From Rachicladosporium sp. CCFEE 5018 (lineage: Eukaryota > Ascomycota > Dothideomycetes > Cladosporiales > Cladosporiaceae), in assembly GCA_002077045.2 (NCBI GenBank), contig KZ111161.1, positions 333,254 to 397,253 on the forward strand: a stretch of DNA of 64,000 nt, written 5' to 3'. Below the pieces are notes generated by a model. That model did not search any database. It saw only the letters and a list, made by a program, of their open reading frames with translations, and was not told where the DNA came from. Of this stretch, positions 53,325-64,000 are shown one piece after another. Numbering within the stretch: position 1 is the stretch's first letter; each line of letters starts with the position of its first letter. Made by a program: the position numbers and the translations under genes.

Positions 53325-53424
53325 GGACAGATGGCCGAGCGGTTAAGGCGCTAGCTTAAGGTACCCTCTTCGGAGACCTATACGCTAGTTCGAAAGAGCG
53401 TGGGTTCGATTCCCACTCTGTGAG
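53325..53424 (+). tRNA. tRNA-Leu (AAG), intron-containing, copy B
   Basis: The mature parts are the same as in copy A except near the acceptor end. The 21-nt intron (53362-53382) differs in sequence from that of copy A, while the anticodon arm, variable arm and T arm are unchanged. That pattern of body conservation with intron drift argues for a functional gene, against the weak outer acceptor pairs. Confidence 0.75.
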
Positions 53425-54465
53425 TAGCACCGTGTCACAACTTCATCATAGTCGTGTCCTAACAACTGCAGGTTCAACGTGCAATCCAATATCATTTTGA
53501 GCTTTTGGGTGGGGCTGAGGCTTGGCAGTCGATCGAGAAGAACTACTACCTATCAGCAGCTTCGGGCACATAGCCTCCTGCTTAGGAGAAGCTCGGGTAG
53601 TGGTTATGGAAAGGGGAGAGATGGTAGTCTTCTGAAATCTCGGTGCGAGATTGTGGATGAGGTGAACTCTTGCGGGATCGGGGTCGGCTCATTCGCAGTA
53701 CAAACTCCGGAAGAGAGGGGATAGATGGCAGGTAGGAGATATAGACGTATGCTACTCAGCGAGTGCTAGATCAAGTTCTGTGAATGCTCTCGAGGCTGCA
53801 GATCCAATCTCTACACAAAGCATGACAGTCCTCAACTGCGCAGCAAGACTGCAATGAGCGTGATATATTAGGACAAAGGCCGGCTTGTCCTACGTCAGAG
53901 CCTACGAGCATATGTCTCTTACCGGTATTCGAACCCAGTGTTGGTATCGTGAATTCGCCTGCAGCACTCTGTTAAGAGCGTGAGCAAGCTCGAAGACGAT
54001 AGGCCCCAACGTGCGCGAGTCTCGCTACAAGGTCGTTCGCTGCAAGGATACTTAGAGCGCCCTGGCGTCAGACCTGGTACACGAGAGAGCCGATGTGGCT
54101 GATTGAGACTACGATGATGAGCCAACGCGAGTGAGAAGGACCGTGGGTCAGCATGAAGCAGCCGGAGTGTAAGCCAGGTGTTTGTTCAGAGCTGTGCTCA
54201 ATACTTAGCTTGGACTCATGATAGTGTCTGGGTATTGGGGTACTTCTCAAGACTCAACACTAGCCATGCCGCGTGCTGCTCTTCACCCCGAGGCAGACGC
54301 GAGTTCACAGTGTTCAACGCCATTTGACGCCGCAAGTGCACAACAAGTCCATGCCATCACGCTAGGAGGGGGAGGGGCCATTTCCACTCCTGCTGAACCG
54401 CTGCGCCGCTGCCGCCGTCTGATCAGATTATCACTTACGCTATGTCTCCGTTCATCACAGTCCTC
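53425..54465. other. Spacer tRNA-Leu to SPF30 gene, copy B
   Basis: About 1 kb, highly similar to 14660-15695 for most of its length. No gene supported. Confidence 0.45.
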
Positions 54466-55353
54466 TCAGTCATCCTCATCCTCCCCCTTCCTCTCAGCCA
54501 CCCACTTCGCCCTCGCCGGATCCTTCTGCATCGGCTTCCCGCTCCCCTGCACACCAACCCTCGCATTCGGCGCATCCGGCGTTCTGAATTGACTCGCCTT
54601 CTGCTTCGCAGCGCCCACAGGCACCTTCTTCGGTCCTGCGGCCTGGAAGTTCTGCCAGTTGTTCTTCTTCGCCTCCATGGGCTTGACACCTTTGAGCTTC
54701 TTCTTCTCGGGCTGCATGCGCGTAGGCCCGTCGGAGACTTTGCTCGGCTCGTACTTGGGGATGAGGGTCTTGTCGACTGTGGGCGCGGCTGTGATGATGG
54801 AGTGGTTTGAGGGTGGGTGCGTGAGGGTGGGGGTTGCGGGTTGTGCCTGGGACTCGGCTTTGCGCTTCTTGCCTGGCATGGCGCGGACTTCGTGGGAGCG
54901 TTTCGTTTCGGTGCTGTTATCGATCTTAAAGGTAACAGTGTAGACGGGATCCGTGGGGCTGCCGAGCTTAGAGGTGATGACGGCTTCGTAAAATTGCTTA
55001 TCGCCGGACCACTTGGCGAGGACGACGTCTTTGACGTTGTGAATTACTGGGGTATCGTCTGCGGGTGGAGGGGGTGGGGCTTCGGGGGACGCCTTGCGGA
55101 ATTTGGGGTGCTTGGTGGGATCCCACTTCGGAGGTGGGGGAGGCGCATCCTCTGCTGGAGGTGATGGAGCTGAGCGGGCGACGATGAGTGCTTTGAGGGT
55201 TGTGATCTCGGCCAAGGCATTCGCCTTCTCGGTCACGTAGGTCTCGTCATCCGGGTCGAGTGCGAGGACCTCATCGCAGGCAGACACCAGCTCCTCGCAG
55301 TTGGCGATTTCGGTTTGCAATTCTTCGAGTGTCTTTCCATCGTGAGAGCTCAT
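54466..55353 (-). CDS. SPF30-like Tudor-domain splicing protein, copy B
   Basis: 295 residues from MSSHDGKTLEE to the TGA before 54466. The Tudor domain (DVVLAKWSGDKQFYEAVI) and C-terminal tail are identical or nearly so to copy A; substitutions lie in the coiled N-terminus and Pro-rich linkers. An upstream in-frame Met at 55464 exists only in this copy and is unlikely to be used. Confidence 0.87.
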   Translation of the reverse strand: MSSHDGKTLEELQTEIANCEELVSACDEVLALDPDDETYVTEKANALAEITTLKALIVARSAPSPPAEDAPPPPPKWDPTKHPKFRKASPEAPPPPPADDTPVIHNVKDVVLAKWSGDKQFYEAVITSKLGSPTDPVYTVTFKIDNSTETKRSHEVRAMPGKKRKAESQAQPATPTLTHPPSNHSIITAAPTVDKTLIPKYEPSKVSDGPTRMQPEKKKLKGVKPMEAKKNNWQNFQAAGPKKVPVGAAKQKASQFRTPDAPNARVGVQGSGKPMQKDPARAKWVAERKGEDEDD

Positions 55354-57076
55354 GATGACTTCAGTAGCCGTTCGTAGAGAATTGGTGGTGATGTGTACGT
55401 TACGATGTCTTGCGTTCACTGTAGTGCTGCCAATCCACCTGCTCCTGCCGCCGCGATGCTCCACGCCACCAGCGGGAGTGACTGCTTACCTGAACAAGAT
55501 GCGATAGAAGAAGCCGCCCAGAAGAAGTTCTGATGGGACTGTGTAAGGCTTGATGTGCTTATACTAGTAGGGATACGTGCGAGGGTAAGTGAGAGGCCTT
55601 ACTTCGAGTATCGAAGTTTAGCGACGCATTTACCGCGCACGTGCCATTGTATGAGATGAGGTATCGTTCAAAGGCTACTTCCCTTATTATTCGCACGACG
55701 AAAAGGCCAGGTACTATGATGCTCATGAAGCACCAGAAGCTGCTAAGGGAGTCATCCGTTTCTCTCCCCGCTTCAATTACTGGTCATGGAGTTATCAGCA
55801 GCCCTTGCGCTCTGAGTTGGGCAGGAGGTTGCCACAGGCTTTGTTGCATTGACCTCGACTATACACTACATGTACCGTATTCATTCGCCCCAAGCGCTCA
55901 TGGTCTCGCAAAGCACTTACACGGTGGACACCGAGCGAGGATTAACGCCATCGGCGAAAGAGTTCCTGAACATCTCTCTGGGACTTGTGACGCTGTATGG
56001 TGTGGCGCAGTATATATAGCCAATTCAATGTGCTACGGTGCGGCCTGCAGTTGCATTTGCGAGGCAGTGATGCATCATACGTCGTAGCAGCAGAAGCCAC
56101 TTTTCCGACCGCCAGACTACACTTGTGATCATATTCAGAGGTATCGTATCGTGCAGCACGGCTGGATCTGGCTGTCATCGTCGTCGTTGAGGGTGCGCAG
56201 ACAGCTGTAGCGGCTCAGAAGTTTCTATGTCAGTAAGCAGCAATAGACCGCCTCGCAGTCCGTGAAAGCTCGAGACCACAGAGACCTCAAGGCATACCAC
56301 ATATGTATCATCTCCTTCATGCGAATGCGAATGCCAAACGTGAGGTCCCGCTTTGCCCTGCATCTCTCATGCAATCCTTCTCGGCGGCAGTCTACCCCAC
56401 CCCAGCGAAGTACTCGGAGGGATGTCTCCGATTCGATCACCTTCTGCTGCTGACTGCTTGGTAATCCTCAAACCTTCTGACGAGCATCTCTGCAAGCCAC
56501 CAGAACGCGCACAATCAGCGACCGGCTGCCTTGAATCACACACACACCAATATCCGTGCCTGGCATTGCAGCATTTGCCACCGAGCTTGTCTGACCACTG
56601 TCACGCGATTGACCGCTTCCCGTCGAACGCAGTGTTGCTCGCTGTGCCCCCACCAAAGTCAGGACCTACTTGCGCGACCCCTGCACCACACTACGCCTTA
56701 CCACTTTACCACTAGCAAGCTGAGACAGCTTCTTCTGCCTGCTTCCTTTCTCCCTCATTCCTGACGCTCGACACCAACTAACAACGTGACGCTATCGTCG
56801 TCGCCTGAGATATCAACGAGTCTCACGATCTGGAGGGAAGACAAACGTACTCAGTCATCTGCTCGTCATCACCAAGGCAAATCGCACAACAGCCGAACAT
56901 CGTCTTACACTAAGTCCTGGAGAGAACGACAGTGGTTCCCGGCAACGAGACTCACACCCACACTGTCGCGCACCTCTCGCCGACCGGTCATTGATTAGCG
57001 CAGACCATCCGGAGCGTCCCGTGGGCGGACCACGACAATCTTCAGCCAGCTTGTCTAGCCTACCGCACCACAGTCA
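55354..57076. promoter_or_regulatory. Divergent spacer SPF30 / AP-1, copy B
   Basis: 1.7 kb. It contains the uninterrupted target site of the copy A transposon near 55644 (CACGTGCCATTG). The right part is the AP-1 upstream region, with the conserved block at about 56260-56745. No gene seen. Confidence 0.45.
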
Positions 57077-59301
57077 ATGGCATTGGCGCCTAGTGGACTG
57101 AAGCAGCAGACGAATCCCTTCCTCACCGCTGGCCAGCGTGATCTACTGCTCGTCGCTTTGAACTCACAGGCCGACCAACCTCAGGCCGGCGTTAACGGAG
57201 CCAACACCGCTACCTCCGAGCACCCAAAGTTGGAAGACAACGGCACAATGTCGGCCAGCTCACTCTTCCAGTCGCCCGACATGGACGGGTACGACTTTGA
57301 TGCAGAGTATGACGATGTGGACTTTGACGGCGCGGACTTGGGCGGCGAGATGATCGGTGCGCTGCCTGGCCATGGAGAGCAGCATGATAAGCGGAACCAC
57401 CCGGATGAGGAGGACGATGCCGAAGAAGGTGATGCGAAGCGCCAGGAGACACAAGAAGGAGAGAGAGGAGCGAAGAAGCCTGGTCGCAAGCCACTCACAA
57501 ATGAGCCCACGACAGTATGCATAGTCACGTGATGTTTTCAAATAATGCAACGCTGACTTGCATACAGAAACGGAAAGCTCAAAACCGCGCAGCTCAACGT
57601 GCATTCCGCGAGCGCAAAGAGCGCCATTTGAAAGATCTCGAGACCAAGGTCAACGAGATGTCCAAAGCACACGAAGCAGACAAGCATGAGAATGGCATGC
57701 TCAAGGCACAAGTCGATCGTCTACAAGTCGAGCTGAAGGAGTATCGCAAGCGTCTGTCACTGGGAGGCAGCGTCAGCCGCTCGCCTCCGATGCAGCCAAG
57801 TCTGAACCGCAATAACAGCAACGGCAATGCGCAGAAGAACTTTCAGTTTGACTTTCCCAAGTTTGGAGAGCTCCCTGGAAGCCAGATCTTCGGCAACCAG
57901 AACGGCTCCGGTAGCAGCATCAGCAGTCAGCGTCATAGTATCACGCCGCCTATCATGACACAGTCGCCGGTGACCGGGTACATGGGTGCTAATAAGCCAC
58001 CACCACTCACCCGGGAGGGAAGCTCGCATGGTAGTGTGCAGAGCATCAATTTGCAAGGCATGAACGGCATCGCGAGCCACTCGCAGAGTCCTACAGCACA
58101 GCAGAGCTCGTACCTGCGGACGAACCCGGACTTCGCACCTTACAGCACTAATGACAACATGCACGGCTTCGCAAGCACCCTTCCCCAGATGAATGCAAAC
58201 GGCACCGATCCATTCGGCGATCTTTTCAGCCCTAGTGTATTGAAGGCAGCTGGACAAGCAGAGAACTACTTCGCGACAGGTCAGCAGCGTATGGCTCCTG
58301 CTGCTGCGAAAGTCAACGGAGGTGATAGCACAGCCGGTATCCCCGACAGTCGAGTCTTCCGCTTTAACAGCACAAGCAACACAAGCGACACCGCATCGCC
58401 GAGCGCGAGCTCGCTAAGCCAATGGAACATGAACGGCACCACCAACAGCTCGTGCGGCACCTCACCAGAGCCTACGCACGACAGTCCAGCGAACAAGGAC
58501 AAGGCCGCCGACAGTTTCGACCACTCCTTCAGCCAGAATGCGTACATGGACAACGCTTTCATGTCGCAGCCTTTGTCAAGCAGTAACCTTGCTACCTTCA
58601 GCACGAGCAACCTCGACAACACGTACAGCTTGCCCCAATTAGACTCGTTCGACCCGGTGCTCTTCGGCGACTACAGGGAGAGCCAAGACAACATCCTCGG
58701 TGGCGGTGACTTCACTGGCGGCTTCTTCGATGATGCACTTAACACAGCGGCGCCATATGATTATGGCTCACCCAGCAACCTGTTCGGCATTTTGCAGACA
58801 CTTCCCAAGCCAATGCCTTCTCCCTCCAATATCATGAACGCCCCTACTCCTAGTCGGAACCTCATGGCCGAGGTCGACAAAGCACGCAACGGGGGTGACG
58901 ACGACTATGGTCTCCCGACCCAGCGGGCCGCGTCCAAGAAGTCACCTGATGCGTCCACGAAGCTCATCAGCTGCAACAACATCTGGTACTTCCCTTTCTC
59001 GTCGCCCGTCAATTCTTTACATCCACTAACAAATCTCAGGAACCAACTCCAATCCAATCCCGACTTCCAAGACGGCAAGTTCGACCTCGATGGGCTGTGC
59101 TCCGAGCTCCGCTCCAAGGCGCGCTGTTCAGAGAGTGGTGTCATGGTAGACCAAGACCACGTTGACAAGGCGCTGAAGAAGCTGAGCAAGAAGGGCGAAG
59201 ATGGGAAGCCGCCTAAGGAGGTCGAGAACATGCCTCCACTTCTCTTTGAGCAGGATAGCTGGGACAGGGTGTTGCAGAAATTGGGTAGTGGTACGGTGTA
59301 G
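57077..59301 (+). CDS. yap1: AP-1/Yap1-type redox-sensing bZIP regulator, copy B
   Basis: Exons are 57077-57514, 57568-58985 and 59040-59301; the introns have the same sizes as in copy A. The product is 705 residues, the same length as copy A. The bZIP basic region is identical, and the n-CRD (SCGTSPEP) and all three c-CRD Cys residues (SCNNIW, LCSELR, RCSES) are kept. Substitutions are conservative and scattered through the Ser/Asn-rich middle. Intron sequences have diverged while exons are held. Both copies should be redox-competent. Confidence 0.93.
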
Positions 59302-61221
59302 GAGATAAGTGACGAGGACTTGGGAAGGTTGGAATGCATATGGAACGGGATGAGCTATGGTGTACCACGGATATGAGAGGGTTCGGTGAGGGCAAATTAG
59401 CTACGGCTGGTATGATGGCGTTCGGAGACTGGTTGTTATGTGTGAGACGTGGACGATGCAAACTTACTCCACTTTACCGTCTGCTCTCACCCTTCGCTGG
59501 ACTTTTGTCGCCCTGCACCTGTTCGCCTCGTATCAATTATCCTGTGCAGTCGTCTGCGTGATCCGTTGGTTCTCGATAACAATTACACCGGGTGTTCGGG
59601 GCGATGTGCCCAGTCAGTACCATGCAGCGATCCTCAGCACGGAAATTGAGATGTTCGGGGTATGGGGTTCGATTGAGATCTTGTATTGGGATATTGGGAT
59701 ACGAAGATCTGATGAAGCGGTGAGGTCGGTTGGAGACTGGTGAGACCCGTGATAATGACACGAGGCAGTCATGCATTGGTCTCTCATCCAAAGTACGAGG
59801 GGGACACAGTGTGGCAATGTTGTTCGGCAGGAGGGAGCACGCTGCACAGATCCAGAGATTCTTGACTTCATAGGAACATGTAGAAGGTATTACTGCGCGA
59901 GGTGCGGACAAAGTGAGATAACAGTGAGCATGTTCGCGGGTGTTGGCAATGGCTCGACGACATATAGGAGTATTGCGTGGTCCTCGACCCAAAGACCCTT
60001 TCTTCCATCACTTCCATTGCGTTGTTCTCCCAAAAGCTTGACAGCCTTGGAGGCGCAATGGCTGCATCGCCAAATACCTGTCTACTCCCTAGAATTTCCC
60101 GGTCATGCTCAACTTGGCGACCGCATAGCACGGCAGAACATTCTGTGGCCGAGGATACGCGCTTGGCAGACCCCGGACTGAGGATAGAGACAACAAGGAT
60201 CTCCGCCCTGGAATCGATAGCACGATGGTAGCCGCTTGGCTGCATGCAGTGCTGTCATGTCATGCAATCAGGCGCGGGCCGCTTGTCAGGATTGCAGTGC
60301 CGTTGGATATTCTCCGAGTCCGCGTAATAAGACAGCTCAACACCATTCATCACATCACTGCACAACCTTCCCGAAATGCTGGAGACTACACAGGCTTGCC
60401 AACAATGCCATCGGATCGCGATACTGTCTCTGGAGCATGCTTTCGAACCCCACACCGAGGAGGGCCCAGATCCCCGCTGACTAGGCACGACTAGGGCAAC
60501 AATAAAATTAGACCGCAATATCGGCTATGCCCTTGGCGGCTCGTAACTTCACTTCCCCTGAAATCCTGCCTGACCAAAGTGACTACGCCACTACCGTCTA
60601 CCCGAGTGGACAACACAACATCCAGCGAATCCAAGCGGCGAACTACAGCGCCTCACGTTCTGAAGGTCCTTGTCATTTCCAACGGCTGCTGTAGGCGCAC
60701 TTGTTCGGCGTCCGCTAGCACTAAAGGAGCCGTGGGCATAGACAATTCACAAGCAATTCGGCGCGCTGCTCAGGATCATCGTGACGAATCCCCGTGTCAT
60801 CGCGCCCAGCGCTCGCCTACGATGGGCATTTGGCGCGCCAGGCACGTGAATTGCGCTGAGACTGACGACCGTGACCCTGGCGAGATCAGCCTCATCGGCG
60901 CATCGCCCTCGTGGCACGCCAGTCTGACCCGACTGCGCTCATCCCTCCAATGTCTTGGACAACCGCTTTTGTATGCGGCTAGAGTGGCCCTATACAAGTC
61001 TTGGGTACCTCCCCTGCACAATCTATTCTTCCTCCTCTCTGCCTTCACCCACCGTGCTGTATTTCTCTTTCATCTTCGTCGCCGTCGTGCGCATTACTCC
61101 TAATTTCTAACGCAGGCTCTCACTCGTTTCGAGCCTCGTTTTCGCGATTTCTTACAGTCTATCGCTACTCGACATTTGTCCGTCGCATTCTACATTTACA
61201 GCATAATTGAAACACGACAAG
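59302..61221. other. AP-1 3' flank and laccase upstream region, copy B
   Basis: 1.9 kb corresponding to 23819-25736, and increasingly similar to it towards the laccase. TATACAA at 60991-60997, about 230 bp before the ATG, is a candidate core promoter element. No gene supported. Confidence 0.45.
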
Positions 61222-64000
61222 ATGTGGACAAGCTTGACTTTGGCTGCCTTGGCAGTCGCAGGCCCTGCGCTCGCTGCAGGTCCTCCTGCGTATGAAGCAC
61301 CACCAGGATACCGCGGTGGTCGTCCTCACCATGGTGGGCGACCTTGGGGAACGGCTTCGTCGGTCGTCTCGAGCACCGTGTCTAGCTCTGTCTCCGCAGA
61401 ACCGTACGGATATGGCAACAGCACTAGCAGCTATGGGCCTACCGCGACTGGCTCATACATCGCCCCGGTGAGTGTGAGCTCATCGACGCCGGTAGCACCA
61501 GTGTCGTACTCCTCATCGTTTATGGCACCGAGCCCCTACACCGCCGAGACGACCAAGACATACTACACCACAATCTACGCGACGGTCTGCACAGATTCTG
61601 GTGAGACTGGTACAACGTCCTTGGTTGTGACAGAGCCGGCGACGACAGCTGCAGCATACCAGAGCGGAGCTGTGACTGAGACCCACACCTATGTCTACAC
61701 GGAGGATGTGATCACGTCGACCATTGGTACCTCTTCCGGAGCGCCATACACGTCTACCTACCACATCACCCGCACGCTCACTACGACCGTGACTGCGACA
61801 GTCTACCCGTCCACATCGTCGGCCGCTGCTAAGCCGACTGGATATGGGTCTGACTCGGCGGTCGCTCCCGCGAGAGAGCCAACCAGTGCGCCGATGTACG
61901 GTTCGATCACGCTCACCTGGTCAACATCTAGCGACACCGCCACCACGCCCCCATCCTACGAGACGTCGTCCGGCGTCATCAGTGGACCCGCCACGTCAGT
62001 GTCCAGCTACACCACGACGTACCCGACTACCTGCACCGAGACGATCACCAAGACCTACGGCGGTAACTCTACCAGTGTCATTACTACTACTTACACGTCG
62101 ACCATCACTTCGGTCATCTCAAAGACTGTCACAGTCAGCCAGACTTCGTCGAGCAGCGCGCACACCGGTTACACATACCCATCGGCATCTGGCTACCCAC
62201 ACCCTACTGGTGGCTACCCGCATCCTACTGGTGGATACCCATACCCGTCGGGTTCTGGATACCCTCACCCCACTGGAGGCCCATACCCCGGTGGCAACTC
62301 CACGACCGTTGGCCCCACTGGCACAGGTGCTCTGCCCACGACGACAACCTCTGAGATGCATCCTCACCCGACCGAGGACTGCATTCCTTGCGAGGGCCAG
62401 CCTGGCACTGTAGACAACTTCTGTGGCCTGGACATCAACACCAACTACTACAAGGAGATCCCCAAGACCTGCCGCACTGTCTACTATGACCTCGTTGTCT
62501 CGAACACCACGTTTGCTCCCGATGGAGTGGAGCGCATGGGTCTGCTGATCAACGGCGCCATGCCTGGACCGCTGATCGAGGCAAACTGGGGTGATACCAT
62601 TGTCGTCCACATCACCAACGAGATGCAGAACAATGGCACCGCGCTCCATTTCCACGGTATGCGCCAGTACTACACCAACGAGATGGATGGTGTACCATCA
62701 ATCACACAGTGCGCCTTGGCTCCGGGCGAGAGCATGACATACAAATTCATCGCCGGCAACTACGGTAGCAGCTGGTACCATTCGCATCACGTCCTCCAGA
62801 CCTATGATGGTGTCTTTGGACCGATGATCATCCACGGGCCTCACAGCGCCAAGTACGACGTTGATATGGGCGCTGTCATGCTCCAGGACTGGTCTCACGA
62901 TCCAGTGGAGGCGATCTTCGCTCGTCCCAGCTTTAACGGCCCGATCACCCTCGACACCGGTCTCATCAACGGTATGAACGTTTTCGGCGGCAATGGAAGC
63001 ACCCAGGTTGGCAAGCGATTCGAGATGATCTTCAAGCCCGGCAAGAAGTACCTTCTCCGCCTCGTCAACGGTGCTATCCAGACCACATTCAAGTTCCACA
63101 TCGATGGCCACAGCTTCACTGTCATCTCCAACGACTACGTCCCGATTGTGCCTTACAAGACCGACATTGTCAACATCAACATCGGCCAGCGTTACAACGT
63201 CATTGTCGAGGCCAACGCGACTCCAGGCAACTACTGGGCGCGTTCCGATGCCCAGCAGGCCTGCGCCACGCTGGTCAACTCTCGTGACATCAAGGCCATC
63301 GTCCACTACGAGGGCTTCACTGGCCTGCCAACTTCGGTTTCCAAGACCTACAAAGACGAGTGTGTTGATGAGCCCTACGCTTCGCTCGTCCCCGTCGTTG
63401 CCCTCAACGCCGGTAAGGAGAGCCAGGAGATCCACAAGACCGTCCTCATCGGCCCCGGACCCCAGACGCCCAACCTCTTCAAGTGGACTCTCGACGGCAC
63501 GACCTTCCAGTCGCAGTGGGGCAACCCAACGCTTGAGTCGGTCTACGAGAACGGCACGATCCCTACTTACTCTGGTAACCTGGCCATCGAAGTGCCCAAG
63601 CTCGGCGAGTGGGTGTACCTCATTATTGAGTCGCCTATCCCCGTGCCTCACCCGATCCATCTCCACGGCCACGACTTTTTCATCATTGCTCAGGGTGCTG
63701 GCCCGTACAGCTCGTCTGTCCCAATGAACCTCGTCAACCCTCCTCGCCGAGATGTCGCGAACATGCCATGGCAAGCCGCTGGCCCTGCCGGACCACCACT
63801 TGGAGGTTACCTTGTTATTGCTTTCGAGACTGATAACCCAGGCGCCTGGCTAGTACATTGTCACGTGAGTCTTGACGCGCTTGGAGAGATGTTTCCTTAC
63901 AATACTGACAAATTCCACAGATCGGCTGGCACTCCACGATGGGTTTCGCCCTCCAAATCATCGAGAACGTCGAGGGCATCAAGGCCACTGTCAAGGAGCC
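61222..64000 (+). CDS. Laccase-type multicopper oxidase, copy B (3' end off window)
   Basis: Exon 1 is 61222-63864. A 56-nt intron (GTGAGT...CCACAG) sits inside the last copper motif, and exon 2 runs off the window. After the signal peptide come about 400 residues of Ser/Thr-rich sequence with YPHPTGG repeats near 62190-62290, then the three cupredoxin domains. Copper ligands: HFHG (His476, His478), WYHSHH (His520, His522), HPIHLHGHD (from His810) and HCHIGWH (Cys880). The residue ten after the Cys is Phe, a non-coordinating axial position typical of higher-potential laccases. These enzymes oxidise phenols or melanin precursors with O2 outside the cell. The long mucin-like N-terminal extension is unusual for the family and may anchor it in the wall. 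Confidence 0.93.
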   Translation, partial: MWTSLTLAALAVAGPALAAGPPAYEAPPGYRGGRPHHGGRPWGTASSVVSSTVSSSVSAEPYGYGNSTSSYGPTATGSYIAPVSVSSSTPVAPVSYSSSFMAPSPYTAETTKTYYTTIYATVCTDSGETGTTSLVVTEPATTAAAYQSGAVTETHTYVYTEDVITSTIGTSSGAPYTSTYHITRTLTTTVTATVYPSTSSAAAKPTGYGSDSAVAPAREPTSAPMYGSITLTWSTSSDTATTPPSYETSSGVISGPATSVSSYTTTYPTTCTETITKTYGGNSTSVITTTYTSTITSVISKTVTVSQTSSSSAHTGYTYPSASGYPHPTGGYPHPTGGYPYPSGSGYPHPTGGPYPGGNSTTVGPTGTGALPTTTTSEMHPHPTEDCIPCEGQPGTVDNFCGLDINTNYYKEIPKTCRTVYYDLVVSNTTFAPDGVERMGLLINGAMPGPLIEANWGDTIVVHITNEMQNNGTALHFHGMRQYYTNEMDGVPSITQCALAPGESMTYKFIAGNYGSSWYHSHHVLQTYDGVFGPMIIHGPHSAKYDVDMGAVMLQDWSHDPVEAIFARPSFNGPITLDTGLINGMNVFGGNGSTQVGKRFEMIFKPGKKYLLRLVNGAIQTTFKFHIDGHSFTVISNDYVPIVPYKTDIVNINIGQRYNVIVEANATPGNYWARSDAQQACATLVNSRDIKAIVHYEGFTGLPTSVSKTYKDECVDEPYASLVPVVALNAGKESQEIHKTVLIGPGPQTPNLFKWTLDGTTFQSQWGNPTLESVYENGTIPTYSGNLAIEVPKLGEWVYLIIESPIPVPHPIHLHGHDFFIIAQGAGPYSSSVPMNLVNPPRRDVANMPWQAAGPAGPPLGGYLVIAFETDNPGAWLVHCHVSLDALGEMFPYNTDKFHRSAGTPRWVSPSKSSRTSRASRPLSRS

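Larger units (their letters stand above)
39373..61696. repeat. Segmental duplicate, copy B
   Basis: Partner of 1-26211. Position 1 of the window corresponds to about 39373, and the last base before the N gap corresponds to about 61696. Copy B extends further on both sides: left into the 3' end of the secreted-protein gene and block C, right into the complete laccase coding region. It lacks the Tc1-like element and the MITE found in copy A. Confidence 0.95.

Noticed and set aside
62698..63774. 358-codon minus-strand ORF opposite the laccase
   Set aside because: It is the antisense of conserved cupredoxin domains and has no domain of its own.
1..64000. CRISPR arrays, bacterial operons or phage genes
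   Set aside because: The window is eukaryotic with spliceosomal introns; no repeat-spacer pattern or prokaryotic gene organisation was seen.

Overview
The window is fungal nuclear DNA. Genes carry short spliceosomal introns (46-80 nt, GTRNGT donors, CTRAY branch sites, YAG acceptors). The content is typical of a filamentous ascomycete: Mediator MED7, an AP-1/Yap1 bZIP regulator with both redox Cys clusters, cutinase, laccase, sedolisin, pepsin-type protease, UstYa-family protein and DUF7703 membrane protein. The combination looks like Dothideomycetes. The pervasive pairing of diverged gene copies recalls the duplicated or hybrid genome of Hortaea-like black yeasts; that placement is inference.

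Layout: three blocks. Block A (1-26211) and block B (39373-61696) are two diverged copies of one segment, in the same order and orientation. Each carries, left to right: secreted Ser/Thr-rich protein, DPP1-like PAP2 phosphatase, MED7, a small two-exon protein, DUF7703 membrane protein, cutinase, UstYa-like protein, a decaying small membrane protein, a large F-box-like protein, a second membrane protein, tRNA-Leu, SPF30-like Tudor protein, AP-1 and laccase. Block A ends inside the laccase gene at a 100-N scaffold gap (26212-26311). Block C (26312-about 38700) follows without a duplicate here: the 3' part of a short-chain dehydrogenase, an aspartic protease, a nine-exon sedolisin, an Fnx1/VBA-like MFS transporter, and two adjacent genes (FAD monooxygenase, NmrA-like) each broken by one in-frame stop. 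Block C runs straight into block B.

What separates A from B is informative. A alone holds a 3283-bp Tc1-like DD34E transposon with about 100-bp inverted repeats, a TA target duplication and two convergent genes. Both genes are saturated with TAG/TAA stops, as expected from RIP. A alone also holds a 501-bp MITE with related termini. Both insertions have empty sites in B. The copies have decayed reciprocally. A has a 1-nt insertion beside the cutinase intron, a lost splice donor in one membrane-protein gene, and a broken second membrane-protein gene. B has a 16-nt deletion in the secreted-protein gene and a frameshift in the first membrane-protein gene. Identity between copies is patchy, from near-identical tracts (DPP1 3' half, DUF7703, laccase 5' end) to a strongly diverged island near 9.3-14.5 kb.

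Functionally the segment mixes housekeeping genes (MED7, SPF30, tRNA) with secreted degradative enzymes (cutinase, laccase, two protease families) and a redox-stress regulator. No operon-like logic or biosynthetic cluster is convincing. All percentages and identity statements are by-eye impressions; no alignment was computed.
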